From positions 134,959,456 through 135,023,455 of the forward strand of contig OZ005655.1 in the NCBI GenBank assembly GCA_963930645.1: a stretch of 64,000 nucleotides of DNA, given 5' to 3'. Positions 10,742-24,030 of this stretch are shown piece by piece. Position 1 is the first letter of the stretch. Each line of letters starts with the position of its first letter. Source of the DNA: Salticus scenicus (lineage: Eukaryota > Arthropoda > Arachnida > Araneae > Salticidae). The notes under the pieces are model-generated. The model did not search any database. It was not told the DNA's origin and worked only from the letters and a program-made list of their open reading frames with translations. The position numbers and the translations under genes were made by a program.

Positions 10742-12410
10742 CATCATATATACATATATATTATTTTATAAATTATTCATTCATTTATTCATTTTTATAT
10801 TTAATTCATGGATGTTTGGAAGAAATCAAAGCTACATGACGTTAGTCTAGTTTTACAAAATTACGCATAAAAAGAAAAGTTTAAGGAAAAAATTGTAACA
10901 TATATATCGGGAAATTCACGGTGACGTGCAGGACATTTTACACATTTTTAGGTATATAACATATTTCAAAGATGAAACATTTAAATTTATCGCTTTAACA
11001 AAAAAAAATTATACTCTACTGATCAGAATTATAGCAAGGTTTAAAAATAAACTTTTAATTACTACATTTTTTCTTGGTAAATTATTCTGAAACTTTAGTT
11101 ATGGAAAGAACGAGTCGCTACGTAGTATTGAGTAGATATTGAGTTATGACAACAAATAGAGGGTCGATGAAAATCTGAATAGCAATACATAGCGTTTTAC
11201 AGTGCCCCTGTATAATTACAAGAGTAAAAGTCACTATAACTAAAAAAAATGCTAGAAGAAAGGTCTGCGAAATCGTACTTTAAGTTTTATTTTTCCCTAA
11301 TTACGGTGTTTCAAATGCTCTTTGGTACGTCGAAATTAGAAATGTTTGTCTTTTCTCCCATTGCATAAGTTTTTTTTTTTTTTTTTTTTCAAAGTAAATT
11401 TAAATGTCTAAAGAACTGACACAGAAGTTACAACAGAATCGACTTATAAGTAATAGCCTAGTTTAATGTATTTTATACATAAAATTGTATAAAATACCGT
11501 AAAATAGGATATTACTTTCACAGTAATTTATAAATGTCTAAATTTATGTCTATCGAAACTCTGAGCTGTTTCGTTTAAGCACAGATTGAGGGCACTCTGT
11601 ATGAAGCATCCGACAATAACCTTTTAAGATGTTAACATCCTATCAGCCTTGATAGTTTCTTTCCATTTATTTGATATCAGGATGCAGCAGTTGTTGTTTC
11701 ACGTCGCCTATAGTTTTCGAAAAATAGGACCTTACTAAGAATTGAGAAAGTAGAACTTTAAGCTTATTTATGACAAAATAATCCCATTTTATGTCTAAAC
11801 TTTACCGGTTAGAAATATTTGAAACCTTTTTTTCAATACCACAAATACAGATTTTTTTTTTTTTTTTTTTACTTGTGCCCTGATTCCAGTTTATAGTTTC
11901 TAAAACGCTGTTTTATTCATAATTAAAAGTTAATTTTGAAATATTTTACTTATATTAAAAATTTAAATACAATTTTTAAAAATAAATATGCACAAGAATC
12001 ATCTCTTTTGATTTTAGAAATACTTTAAAGTACTTTTCTTCAATAAAATTTATTTGCATTTATAAGTTTTATATATCTTCTACAAAAGAATTATAAATCA
12101 TAGATCTTCTACAAAAGAATTATAAATTTATAAAGTTCTAAAACGTGTATACTTTAGTTATAGAATAATCATGTGATAAAAAATATAATCAGATCTTAAC
12201 GTGGAAAAGAAAAAAAAAAAATCATGAAACACGTTAAATCTTAAAAAATCAAAGGAACAATTTTCAGTAGCATGAAAAACTTGCGTGCATGCATATATTT
12301 AGATATTCCTACGCTTCTTCATTCATTGTTAATGATTATTTATATTCTTACTTAAAAAAAAAAAAAAAAAAGTTCTAAAACTTTTATTTTTATATTGCTT
12401 TCTACGTGAC
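10742..12410. other. Gene-free AT-rich DNA
   Basis: No open frame of note and no recognised transposon. Contains poly-T runs near 11370 and 11850, and a 33-bp direct tandem duplication around 12068-12127 ('cttctacaaaagaattataa' twice). Confidence 0.6.
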
Positions 12411-12411
12411 T

Positions 12412-12860
12412 CCTCATGTGCATCTTGTACTCATTATTTTATCAGCATGAAACATTTTATCCAGTATTAAACTTTTATTGCTCACGATCCTATCGAGATA
12501 AAACACTAGGTATTGCACATTCTCATAATAAAATCTCACTATTTCTTTCTTTGTAGTTTTCGGAAACAAGTACAAATACTGTTTCTTATAAATTTTCTGT
12601 AGAGATATTTTACTGTTTCTGTATACGTATGTGTGTCTGTGCACAAAAACACGTAAGTAATTTTTAAAATATCTTTACATATTTATTTTTATTTTTTCAA
12701 AACAATCTTTTGTGTCTGGTTTTATTTTCTTCCTCATTGTAATACAGTAAATCAAATGAAATTTAAAAAGAACTGTTACGTGATTAAACAAATAAGAATA
12801 ATTTATATTAAATAATATTGAACCAATTAAGTATTTAATTAAGTATTTTGCTATTACGAA
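12412..12860 (+). repeat. Interspersed repeat family R3, copy 1
   Basis: The stretch with 'actcattattttatcagc' and 'cttttattgctcacgatc' recurs at 38515-38850 in the same orientation and, more diverged, at 23620-23800. Downstream similarity ('tcttcctcattgtaatac' versus 'tcttccgtgtaatag') extends it to several hundred bases. Non-coding; class unknown. Confidence 0.65.
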
Positions 12861-13087
12861 CAAAAGAGAAAAAGCATTCATTTTTCAACATAATAGGAGA
12901 TTCCATTTTTACTAATAAAAGAATAGTAAATTTCTTTAAAATAAGAGTACTTTTTTCTTCCACAATAACCTTTTTTAACTTTTAAAAAGAACACCGAAAT
13001 TTAAAAAGTTGTTTAAAACGAGGGAAATTGCTGAACATTCATAGAAACACGGGAAAAAAGAGTAAAAAATCCATAGAAAAACACATG

Positions 13088-13121
13088 GGATAGAAACGAA
13101 AGAAACTCACAATATTAAGTG

Positions 13122-13161
<40 letters not shown>

Positions 13162-13288
13162 GGGTCTAACACCGGAAAGAATAAAAGGACAAAATTGACT
13201 AGAAAAGGATATCTAAGAGCAGTAGTTGGTGGGTTGTGGGCATTAAAGCTATCGTCGACGGTTTAATATGTCTCGCTTAGTATAAGAC
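13088..13288 (-). repeat. About 200-bp interspersed repeat with A-tract (R4), copy 1
   Basis: The reverse complement matches 56960-57150. Both carry 'ggttgtgggcattaaagc'-type sequence, a 'ctatcgtcgacggtttaat' segment, a long A or T run (13127-13158 here) and 'ctcacaatattaagtgtg'. The 'ggcattaaag' part also occurs in the SINE at 43185-43398, so this is probably a SINE-related 3' portion. Confidence 0.7.
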
Positions 13289-13289
13289 A

Positions 13290-15428
13290 GGCAAAATAAA
13301 GCAGTGGAAACAATATATTAATAATAATTTTTTTAGTCAATTTTTCATAATACGATTTGTATGAGCTACATATTTTACACGTTCTTTTTGAGACACACAG
13401 ATTTTTTTTATCTAAATTATTTCAATAAAATAAATTCTTGACAACCATTTGCCTCACATTCTACGCTGTCAAGAGTAAAATTGTACATGGACAACTTCAG
13501 AAAAGCAACCTTAATTAAGGGGCAAATTCAAAAGTAACATTTAGTGCTAATTGCAGACATATTGTAAATAGATCGTACTACATTCTGAATATGAGCTTCT
13601 AAATGTACGGTTGTGACTTAAACAGCGTACAAAAACAGAATTATGTACATTATTTTTATGAAAATTAAAATTATTTTTGAATTATCTATATGAATCTAGA
13701 TTTTAAATTACACTTTAAATATTTATGTACTTTTTATTGCTTAGAAACGGTATTAAAATGTGCAGTCCGTTCAATATATCAGAATTAATTTTTAAATTTA
13801 AAAAATAATTTTTTTTATTTTAAAAATAATCAGTTTTAAGATGACTAAAAACACTTTTTTATGTTAATTAAAAACGATAAAACCATGTTGTATTGATGTT
13901 TCAAAAAAAAATTTAAAGCTATTTCGAAAGAAAATTTTATATATATAAAATTATAAATATGACTTTTTTTTTTATTCCAACTCTTCATAATACAAATATC
14001 TTTTATTTTTCAATTTTCAAATCTACATGTAACTTTTCATATTATTATTTAATAATTTCCTTAATATATCTTATAACTAAGAAATTGTTCAGAACAGTGA
14101 CCTTTTTTTTTTTTTTTTTTTTTTTTTTAATAAATTCAGTATGCTTAATTTTAAAAGGCCACATCATTTTTTTTTTCTGAAATTTCTCATATCAAATCAA
14201 ATGACAGTCAGAGCTCTTGCAGTCCACCCTAGTGTTGTGATCTGCTGGTGAGACGTCATCTTTTATAAAAAAAAATATGGCATTTTTATATTTAAGGGAG
14301 AACTCTACGTGTAACTAACATGGAGTAAATTTATTTTCATTACTTTTTATTCAGAGTACTCCTTTTGTTTAAAAAAATAAATAAATAAATAAAATAAAAG
14401 CACTTTTTTTTTATTTATTAGAGTGACGATCAAACTTTAGGGAAGAATGTAACAAAAAATGTAAAAGAAATATTTATAAAATAAACAAAAATGTTACATT
14501 TGTATTGTAAACTAATTTAATGTGTAAAAAATACTATTATTTTAAGGGGTTTTTTGTAAATGAAATTAAAAATAATTGTTTTAATTCATTCGCTGTTTTG
14601 GTGTAAAATTTTACAATTATAATTAAAAATTATATATATATATATATATTTATTTAAATATATACACAATCCACACAAAAAGGCATAATAATTTTTTCCT
14701 GTGTAGTTAATGGATAAAAATCTACTGAATTTTCTTTATATGTTAATTTTATTGATTTGCATATATTTAAGAAGTTTTCGCACCTTTTAGGAAAATAAAT
14801 TTTCTGACATTTTTCTAAAAAGAAACTTAATATTTCAGCAGTAAATATCACAAACTGAAATAATGTTAAAGAAGCTTTTTTCTAAAACTTTATTTTCTAA
14901 GAAGAATAACTTTCTAAGGGATTTTAAAATTTTGTTTAAAATTAATTGCAGTAGTCAAAACATTATAACACTACACAAGTACGCACGTTGCATAATTGAT
15001 CAGACATGGGACTCCTTTTTTCAGTTAAGAAATTTGTGAAACTATTTTTCTGTTCAAAAAATTCACTTTTATGTTAAGACATTGCAATTTTTTTAAGTTT
15101 ATAATTTGTAAAGTAATCTCGACGAGTTTTCGATGAATTACCTTAGAGGCGACCCTACTATCGAAAAAAAAAATTGTAGTGATTAAGAAAATAGTAAGTA
15201 AAGTTGATGCTTTTAGTTTTAAATATATCTGACAGAAAATAAAAAACAACCGGAGAACTGGCGTTTAAAAGAAAGAAATTACAATCCTTTAATAAACACG
15301 ATAAATGAAAAAAAAAAAAAATCTCGCAACCATTGTTTCAAATTGAAATAAGACAAGGCCTTTTCTCAGGTGAACAAAGTATGTGTGAGTGTTGCTGCAA
15401 ATTGCACACAAAGGAGTCTTAAAGCAAG

Positions 15429-15459
<31 letters not shown>

Positions 15460-15670
15460 AAAAAAATAATAATAATAATAAGATAAAGACTGAAAAATCA
15501 TTTAAGATACGTATATGTCTTAATAAAGAGCTTAGACATAACAGATAATTTAACACACTTTTGTGTCTTAATACACTGCTGTGGTGCAAATGAACTAATA
15601 GGAAGTGTCTTAATATAGTAATCTCTAAATAAGACATTTAAAGTGAACGTCTTAAATTTTAAAATGTCTA
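13290..15670. other. Gene-free AT-rich DNA
   Basis: Anonymous sequence with poly-T (14102-14128), TA (14633-14650) and CA (15428-15454) tracts. 15500-15670 has several repeats of 'gtcttaa'. No gene or recognisable element. Confidence 0.6.
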
Positions 15671-15679
15671 AAATAAGTT

Positions 15680-16534
15680 TGTGAGGTAGCGGCAGCGTCG
15701 AGTCGAAGAAGTGAAGGTCCCAGAAGGAGGTCAGTACTCAAAGTGATAGCGTCGAGTTGGGATTGAATGTTGGTTGAGGTTGGGAAAGTTCTAGCTGGAT
15801 CCAGCATAGTTTGGCGATGTTAAGGGTGAATTTGCTAGTTGAATGCGTCGAGCAGAGATGAATTTGGTTTGCATGGAGTGTCTAGTTGTTGGATCGCCAG
15901 TTAAATAATTTGAAAACAGGATCTATGTAGATTATGAAAGAGGTAATAAAGATTGAATGCGGATAGTTTTAAAGAAGTAGCTCGGTAAAATAAAGTGAAT
16001 GGTGTTGTCTGTTTTTGAGAACTTTAAATAGGGGGATAGTTGTGTCGTTGAATGCGTTGGTGTAAGCAGATAATATGTGTTGGTGTAAGGATATAATATG
16101 TGTTGGTGTAAGCATATAATATTTGATGATGTAGCGGATAATACAAGATAGTGTTGCTGTATAAGTCATGAGAATTGGTTAGCAATGACGGAAAGAAATC
16201 TTGCAATTTGATTTTGGAATCGATAAAGTTGTCGTTTTGATTAGTACAAACGAAGGCTATCTCGAATGTTTTAAAGCGTTCCTCGTAGTTCTAAAGCTAC
16301 CCGATCAAGTCATTGATGCATATTACTAAGCTTCAAGTGGTGAGAGATATTACTTTATAATAGTTTTAAGTTATTTAACTTAAAGTATTACTGAGTTCCT
16401 TCGCAGTCCTAAGTCCCTCCTATTCAAGTCGAATAAAGTTAACTTTAACTCATTGTAACTTTAGCCTTCTGATTGTCTTTTACACTGAACGTTATCATAA
16501 TGAATACAGCCGAAGTCGGAGTAGAGACTTCACA
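15680..16534 (+). mobile_element. Candidate LTR of a retroelement (solo LTR or truncated 5' end)
   Basis: Begins TGTGAGGTAGCGG and ends GACTTCACA, so the ends are a perfect TGTGA/TCACA inverted pair. Its start resembles the minus-strand LTR candidate at 5652 (TGTGAGGT). The segment is GC-richer than its surroundings and includes 'aataaa' at about 16432, placed as a polyadenylation signal near the R region, preceded by a TATA-like 'tttataat' near 16355. The pentamer AAGTT lies just before the start (15675-15679) and again at the end (16534-16538), which would fit a solo LTR. Alternatively the following 'tggctcttaggttaagg' could be a primer-binding site of a truncated element. Function and family are not resolved. 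Confidence 0.5.
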
Positions 16535-16640
16535 AGTTGGCTCTTAGGTTAAGGCCAATTAACTGCGGCGAATCTTGGTGATTCAAATTGCTGCCTTGAA
16601 AGATTAGGAAAGACTCTCTTTTAAAATTTCAACGAATTTA
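16535..16640 (+). other. GC-richer sequence after the LTR candidate
   Basis: Contains 'tggctcttaggttaagg' and 'aactgcggcgaatcttgg'. It may be the first bases of retroelement internal sequence, or unrelated flank. A Tc1 relic follows. Confidence 0.3.
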
Positions 16641-17290
16641 TCTGCGTTAAATTTACCTTCCCAGAACACCAAACTACATCTTCCACCATAACAAATACCC
16701 CCCCCCCCCCAACTCACACACAGCATTACACTTATGCCGCCGTATTTTAGAATTTGCGGAAAAAGTTGGTCATCCAAGTATATTACAGAACTGCACTACA
16801 CCCATTTTCGTCCGCTATCGTTAAATGACAATCTGGCGATTCGTCCGAAAAAATAACATGCCGCTAAACGTTTTTAGCCTTATAAATAGTTTCGTTCGAC
16901 CAATTAAATCTCCTTTTTTTGTGAAATTTTGTTAATAGAGGTTTCTTTTTGGCCATTCTTTTATAAAGGCCAACATCATGAACAGTTCTACGGAAAAAAT
17001 CGAAATATTTAGCCACATCATTCACAGAGATTTTGGGAATATTTATGACTTCTCGAACTAACGCCCTCTTTTGTCTGGCATACAGTCCAGGTCTTCCTGA
17101 TCTTGGTGAAATTCTTGTTTCTTCACCTCTTTTGAACTGCACAATTACGCGATTAACAGTCAACAGACACACAGTTTAGCCCGTATACAGCTCTGAGATT
17201 CACCACCTTCAAATTTGTGAACAATTTATCCTCGAGTAAAATCGTTTAATTCTAGTAATTTACTTATCCGCTGCATTATAAAAGAGTGCT
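16640..17290 (-). pseudogene. Tc1-like transposase remnant
   Basis: The clearest frame is 16864-17172 on the minus strand. It shows 'RISPRSGRPGLYARQKRALV' (GRPR-type linker followed by the second HTH), 'NIPKISVNDVAKYF', and 'VGLYKRMAKKKPLLTKFHKK', a typical Tc1-family bipartite DNA-binding region. Upstream, an out-of-frame piece 'LLELNDFTRG...KFEGGESQS' corresponds to the N-terminal HTH. Downstream, another frame gives 'VIFSDESPDC' with the first catalytic Asp (about 16850), then only traces ('GGVFVMV'). The second and third acidic residues are not visible. There are stop codons and frameshifts throughout. Confidence 0.82.
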
Positions 17291-17406
17291 AATATACTGC
17301 GGTAATGTTCCGTAAACTGCTATAGGTCCTTCATATCTACTCGTTTTTATTATTTTAACAATTCGTTACATTTATATGGTGTCTGTTTACTTTTGAAACA
17401 GGTGTG
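16640..17406 (-). mobile_element. Decayed Tc1-like transposon
   Basis: The right edge is a terminal inverted-repeat end (17379-17404) reading on the minus strand 'cctgtttcaaaagtaaacag', followed inward by a transposase relic. No matching left TIR was found, so the 3' part is truncated or too decayed. The sequence next to the LTR candidate suggests insertion into older retroelement DNA. Confidence 0.75.
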
Positions 17407-17900
17407 TATGTATATATATATATATATAACATTTTAGAATGACGTCACTTTCAGAAAACTTCCTAATTGAAGTTCTTTCGTCTTTGATGATGTCATTTCT
17501 TCGAAGTCATTCAATAGAAAAATGCCTTTTAATAAAGAAAACTGCTACGCTTTACTACGACAGCGTTGGGGTTTTTACTAGCGATATAATCATTCGTAAG
17601 AAATAGTAATCTTAAATCCAAATTTTAATACAACTAACGGTTTTAGCATTTTTTTTTTTCACGGGGAAAATTAAAAAAGAATTATTCAAAGCAAATTAAA
17701 TTAACCTGTTGAACAAGTATTGCTTATTCCGAGTTCTGATAAAAACCAACCATCTTTTTAAATCTGTTAAAAAATTCTATTGGAAACCACTGCGATTTCT
17801 TGCATGCGAAGAACGAGTAGAATACTTGCCTCACGCTTATCAACTTATGAATTAAATTCCAAAAGTTTCTCATATTTGATCTTAATTAGAACCAAAGAGA

Positions 17901-17936
<36 letters not shown>

Positions 17937-18814
17937 CTGAATTTCAAGCTTCTGCAGGAAACCACTGTGATTTCCCCTTTAGGAAGAACGGATTGAAAAG
18001 AGAGACCTTACCGTTAAGCTTTGTATTTAGGAAGATTCAAATCTTTTACTGTAATTAGTACCAAAAAAAAATATTTTTCTAAATTTACCGCTTTTATTGG
18101 AAACCGCTGTGATTTCCCACTCTTAAATGCCATCTTATCCCACATTAACGACTAAATTATTATTTTTTACCTTAATTAGGGCATAATAGGATATTTTTTT
18201 TTTTAAACATTAAGCTTCTCTTGGAAACCACTGCAGAAATAAGGTAAATGTAAAAAAAAACCTTTTTAGTCACTTAAGGGTTAAATTTCGTTAAAGGAGT
18301 TTACAGCAAGCCCATATATACTTCATAAAAAGAGTTGACTATCTCTCCAAACTACATGCTTTTAGTTTCTTAGATTTGATGATCATAGATGAATGAGTGA
18401 AACAATGAAGTGTTTACGTTATATATACAGATATGAAAAAGCTTTACAGCATTACAGAAAATTATTTGATTCGTATAAATAACAAATGCAAGGTCTTTTT
18501 CATAGAAGAATTTTTTGAGAGTGTTTCCAATCGAGAGTTCTATTTTACAAATGAATTACTATAAAAATAATTTTTTTTTTTTTTTTTTTTATATACAATG
18601 TATTTGTATCTAACGATAACTGTTTAATTTGTTTAGGCTTATTAATAAATATAGGAATAAAAAAAAAGGAGTCTTATTATAAATAAGATTTGTTTAAATA
18701 TAATGACTGGAGAAGCGGATAAAGCCATGCAGTTATTAATAAAACTCAAAATGAAAAGAAAAATAGAAACGATAAACTTTTGTATTATATAATATTGATG
18801 TGATTAAAAATATA
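17400..18814. other. Gene-free sequence with short local repeats
   Basis: The phrase 'ttggaaaccactgcg' and variants recur at about 17780, 17958, 18100 and 18220, each near a T-rich tract, suggesting a degenerate tandem repeat of roughly 120-180 bp. A poly-T of about 30 is at 17906-17936. No gene. Confidence 0.5.
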
Positions 18815-19035
18815 CCGGATGATTCAAAATGGATGTTACAGCGATTATCTCGTAAATTAAGAAGGATAGAAACATACTTCCAATTACAAAATTGGTGCAA
18901 ATTAAGAGTAGATTTCAGATATGGCATTTTTTGTACAAGAGGCTGTATACATATTAAATACGAAATTTAATTTTTATACAGCCCCTCCTATCATATGACT
19001 TATATTTAGAGATAAATATTTTCCTCGCTCTAACA

Positions 19036-19072
<37 letters not shown>

Positions 19073-19384
19073 CTCTCTAAGTCAAAATCTCGCTGAGTTA
19101 TTGCAATTTGAAAATTCTAACATTTTTCGTCAAGTCTTAAGGGGTTGTATCAAAAGTGAGAAATTGTAATTACTACAGCTTTTGTAATAAGGTACACGTT
19201 GATCAGCGGTTGGAGAAAAAATAATCATTCAGGGAAAGACGGCTATTTTAACATGTAATGTCTATCTTTCCCATTGCGAATACACAACAGAATACTCATA
19301 GATAATTTAACAAATAAAATTTATGAATAATTTATGTACTAAAAGGGAATTTTCAAATTCATTTTTCTTTCTTTTCCTTTATAC

Positions 19385-19720
19385 ATTCTCTTACTCATAC
19401 ACACGGTGTAGAGAAATAATTGTTTTTGAGTCAAATTTCGGAAAATTAGCTTTTGTTATATTTGCACATTTTCAGATCCTCTGAATTAAAAATCATATTT
19501 TTAGAGGTTGGTCTCTCTTTCTTTCTGTGTGTGTGTCTGTGTGTTATTAGAATATCTCAAGAACAAATAGTAGCAGAAAATCCAAATTCGATATTTTAAA
19601 TCTGTATCATATTGCGGTGCTGCACTAAAGTATTCGTTGCGATCAGATAATTGTTTGTTTACAGGGTCTTCAAGAGAACTCAAATACATTACGTCTGTGA
19701 GCGAAATTTCTCATATATAC
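19385..19720 (+). mobile_element. Microsatellite-bearing repeat module (plus orientation)
   Basis: Same module as at 33270 but reversed. It has a hairpin-like start ('ttctcttactc...gtagagaaataattg'), a block ending 'aaaatcatatttttagagg', a TG-rich microsatellite near 19523-19543, then 'tatctcaagaacaaatag' and 'acattacgtctgtg'. Internal to the inverted-repeat interval. No coding capacity. Confidence 0.65.
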
Positions 19721-20039
19721 AGTGTAATATCAATAGACTACCATAAACAAAATAAAAAGAACAAATGTTTTATAAGCATAAAAGCACGTTTTATGTAGAT
19801 TGTGGTATAGCAATCATTCATCATTCATCTACAGGGCTATCCAGAGTATTTTGATACATTGGAGCTATACTTGAGAATTGTAGAAGTGTATTTCACTTTG
19901 TGTTACTTGTTTTACATGTAACACTAAATTTACGTACACAAGGGCATGTGTATATAGTTTATAGACAATATACAGGGCTACCCAAAATTAAGGTACAAAA
20001 TTTTTTTATTATTAAATGTAACTGGCGTAAGTGCTTTGT

Positions 20040-20480
20040 TGTATTTTTTTTTATTTCGAAGAACACTGCTAACACAGAACGGAAAATTAATTTCTCATGC
20101 TCATACTGTAAAAAAAGTAGATTTTGGAGAGCGATTTTTTTCTGTATAATATCACGTTTTTGAGGCCTCCTGAATACGAAAGATAAATTTTTAGTGGTTG
20201 ATCTGTATGTATATGAATTATCAGCATAATTTAACAAAAAATAAGCTGGTGTACCACTCACACGACTTTTTTTACCCTGAAATTTAATACCATAAATACA
20301 GGTTGGAAATTAAGAGGTAACATAAAGAGTACTGTTATGTAAACCTATGATAAAATAATTCAAATTAGGCTTCGGAAAAGTTTTATACGATAATTAGTTC
20401 AGTGTGAAAAGGGCTAATGCCCCCCTCAACCCCCCCTTTCATTAATGCACCTACATTCATATAGAATTTAAATCTGTTAA
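20040..20480 (+). repeat. Partial repeat module plus shared segment with 32560-32790
   Basis: 20140-20230 retains the 'tgaggcctcctgaatacgaa' block without the microsatellite. 20250-20480 is a direct copy of 32560-32790, with 'cactcacacgac', 'aggcttcgga', 'ataattagttc' and C/G runs ('ccccctcaacccccc'). In both places another microsatellite module follows within about 1 kb, so these are parts of one larger element. Confidence 0.7.
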
Positions 20481-21079
20481 TAAAATTAAAAGTTCACTTA
20501 AAATTATTCAGAAAACTTTCACATGCAATATTCCTTGAAACTTATCGGCCTTAATCAAACTTTTCCAGCAACAAATTTATATTAATTTGAAAGTACAACT
20601 TTTGGATCTCCTGAAATTATTCGTTTCTTGAAATTATTCGACACAGAAAGTAATCAAACTTTTAAAAACTTGACATTGGTAATAAGGAAGCGTCAAAACG
20701 TGTAAATACACAAAAAACAAGCGACGCATATTTAGCTTAAAAACTTACATTATTTATCATATGTCTATGAGGAATTCATTTCCATTCCTGAGTAGCTTTC
20801 CTGGACATGGTAAAATATTATAGTAAAGCACTTTCACTAACAATAAAAAAGAATATTTGCAACATTGTATATGTTTTGAAGAATATGTACAAGCCTCAAA
20901 GTTCACCTAAATATAAACATATAGTAATAATATACGGCACAACCTAAAATGCACTTCCACCAATTTTCAGCTATTGTCGCATTATAATCTAGTGATTTGT
21001 GTAGCCCTGTAAATAAACAGTGAATGATTTCGCCATATTCTACATGAGGCATATTTTTATGCATATAAAAAATACATAT

Positions 21080-21460
21080 TCATTTGATTTAATTTACTGC
21101 AGTCTATAGGTGTTAAACTCTACTTACCTGCAATTTCCCCCATAGACGTAATGTATTTGTATATTCTTGAGTGTCCCTGTACACGAACCATTTGCTTCAT
21201 CTCAAAGAAAAGCTTAGTGTAGCATCCTTATATGATGCAAACTTATAATACCAAGTTTGGAACCTCTGCTACTATTTGTTCTTGAGATATGCTGCTAACA
21301 GACAGACACACACACAGACCAACCGCTAAAAACACGATTTTCATATTCAAGGGACCTCAAAACGTGTAAATATAACAAAATGTCACTTTTGAAAATTTGA
21401 CCCAAAAACAATACTTTCTCTACATTACGGGTGTGAGAAAGTAATAACTACAGGAAATGC
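21080..21460 (-). mobile_element. Microsatellite-bearing repeat module (copy c)
   Basis: Starts with 'gcagtctataggtgttaaac', runs through 'cccatagacgtaatgta', 'ccctgtacacgaacc' and 'gagatatgctgctaacag'. It then has a short CA stretch (about 21306-21316), 'aaaacgtgtaaatataac', and ends at a hairpin-like 'actttctctac...gagaaagt'. It is co-linear with 33250-33622. Confidence 0.75.
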
Positions 21461-21699
21461 GAATTTGGTACTTTGGATTCCATATCTAGTTGCCACTTGA
21501 AAAATTGATCAAGGTTTGCAAGTTTCAAGGGAACTGATAACAGACTTGATTTTTGTTTTGATAAATATAGGCATTATAATTAAACGGGGGTTGAGAAGGG
21601 CGGTAACCCCCCCTGACATAGAATTATACATCTATACATCATATTCTATACAAAACATTACATCAGAATATTAAGAATAAATATGAATTTCCTTATGAT

Positions 21700-22600
21700 G
21701 TTTGCAGTATAAAGTTATAAATGTAACTTATAAGAATGTCTTTCCCAAAACGCAATACAGCGGCATTTTTTGTGCGTTCCTGTACATAAACGAATTGTAG
21801 AGGATTAATTAATGCCATTTTAAATAGGGAGTATCATATGGTAAACCTGAATAACATATATCATTTCTAAAATTTCTGATATTTACAGACGCTGATGGCG
21901 GACAGATGGACAGATGGACAGTCAGACAAAAAAATATGGAAACTGAAATCATATCCACACTTAAAAATTGTTAGAAAATGTTTAATGTAAACGAAAATGC
22001 AATTCCAGGAAATGTCTAACAATAACCCTTAACGTAACTGACTATTTTTGTGTTCCCTGTAAATCTAATGCTAATCGTACTGTACACTATAGAAATCATT
22101 CTTTTGTGCATATGAATAATATATTTCAATTTCATTAAGATTTATGAAAAGTAATCAAAATTTGGTTTACAGTAATATCTTCTCATAGAACGCAATGCTT
22201 TGGAATACTTTCAGGTGTCCCTGTATACAAACCAGTGATGGTGTTTACTCCATTTTCTATAGAAAATTTCAGATAGAAAACTTTAATAACATATTCATTT
22301 TTATGAATATATGCATAAATTAAAGGTATTAAAATATGGTTTATAACAATACCTGCTATAGAACACAATGCTTTAGAATACTTTCGAGTGTCCTTGTGCA
22401 CAAGCTAGCAGAGGTATGCACTCCATTTTCAATAAGGTACATCCGATAGTAAACTCAAATAACATATATCAGTTTCAGGAAATTCTATGAATATGCACGG
22501 GAGTTAGAGCGCGGACACACAAAAATACGGATGGACAGACAGGCAAATCGAAGTCATTAACACATTTCAATCTTGCTGGAATTATTAAAGAGCCGAATTC
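21700..22600. repeat. Degenerate tandem units (about 170-190 bp)
   Basis: Units carry 'tgtccctgtatacaaacc', 'agaacgcaatgctttggaat' and 'aataacatat' blocks at roughly regular intervals (for example 21774, 22205 and 22390). A diverged direct copy of the run is at 24700-25260. The 'ccctgta' motif is the reverse of the 'acagggacac' motif in the units at 51404-52060. Confidence 0.6.
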
Positions 22601-23146
22601 ATTAAATTTTTCAACCATGATGGAAAGTGGTAAAAATAAAGCGCGAAAATTTCCCGCGGTTTTGCTAGTCTTTTATTTTTTTTTCCTTTATTAACTTATT
22701 TTACTTTGCAGGTGACCCCCTAAGAAATTTAACTCTTAAATTTTTTAACAATACGAAATAATGTAAATTTGCATTAAGTTCTTAAAACTACTGATTTCAC
22801 GTGTTTGAAGGATTTTGGCTTGTATTTTAAAATAAAGGCTTTTTTTTTTTTTATAAGCCATCATTTTCAAATTGCAGTAACTCAGCGAGATTTTGATTTA
22901 GAGAAATGATTTTTTTTTTTTTGCTTGTTAGAGCGAGGAGAATACTTTTCTAAGTATAAGTCACATGATAGGAGGGGTCGTATAAAAATTAAATTTCGTA
23001 TTAAATATGTATACAATCCCTTGTACAAAAAAAAAGCCATATCTGAAATCTACTCTTAATTTGCATAAATTTTGTAATTGGAAGTATGTTTATATCTTTC
23101 TTAGTTTACGAGATAATCGCTGTAACATCTATTTTGAATCACCCGG

Positions 23147-23925
23147 TATATTTACATATTAAACTTTATTTTGAAAAAAAAAAAATTCACAAACAGCATT
23201 CGTTCTAGATCTTTCATTTAGAAAAATAGAAGTTGCATTTGTTTATATGTAATGTAAATAATTTACATAGAAAAAATAAAAAATAAAAAATTATTTTTAT
23301 TTTTATTTTATTTTATTTATTTATTTATTTATTTTTTGTCATGCATTGTAGTAAAAAAAAATAAATAAAAGATATGCTTATAATAAATTGAAAATGCATC
23401 AACGTCATATTTTATTTCTAAAATAAGCATAAATAAATAAATAAATAATATAAAAAAAATTGTAGCATTGAAATCATATGTACAGTCTAAAATTAAAATA
23501 AACTATAATTTGTTCATTTATTTTCAATTAAACTTTTCTATTTAATTAAAAAGCAAATTTTGCCTACATTTATTTCAAATTCGCTTTTCTTTCCATTTTA
23601 CTCCTTACTTGCATTCTAGACTAATTATTCTATTAAAATAAAAAAGTTTGTTGAATATAGCAGTCTTTATTGCTCACGAACCAGACAAGATAAGTCTTTT
23701 AGGTAATATTCTGCCAGATAATAGGATATTAGTATCTTCTTCTCTACATTCTGCGGAAGAAAAGAAAAAGATATGTTTCTTATGAATTACCGCTACTCTA
23801 CGTATTTTTGCATAAGAGATAAATGATAAGCAAATAATTCAAATGACTTTATATATTTTTTTCTCATTCGAAAACAAGTTTACATAATTTTGTTAATTTC
23901 CGCGTAGTAGTATAGAAGACTTATT

Positions 23926-23959
<34 letters not shown>

Positions 23960-23994
23960 AATTCTTATTACATTAAGAGAATTTAGAATTAATG

Positions 23995-24030
<36 letters not shown>

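Larger units (their letters stand above)
18815..23146. mobile_element. 4.3-kb interval bounded by about 290-300-bp inverted repeats
   Basis: 18815-19117 and 22861-23146 are inverted copies. Both start CCGGRTGATTCAAAAT at the outer end and include 'gatgttacagcgattatctc', 'tacttccaattacaaaatt', a homopolymer, and 'ctcagcgagattttgat'. TA flanks both outer ends (tata before 18815, tata after 23146). This could be one long-TIR/foldback transposon stuffed with later insertions, or two inverted copies of a 300-bp MITE-like repeat. The interior has no transposase and is largely degenerate microsatellite-bearing repeats. Confidence 0.65.
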
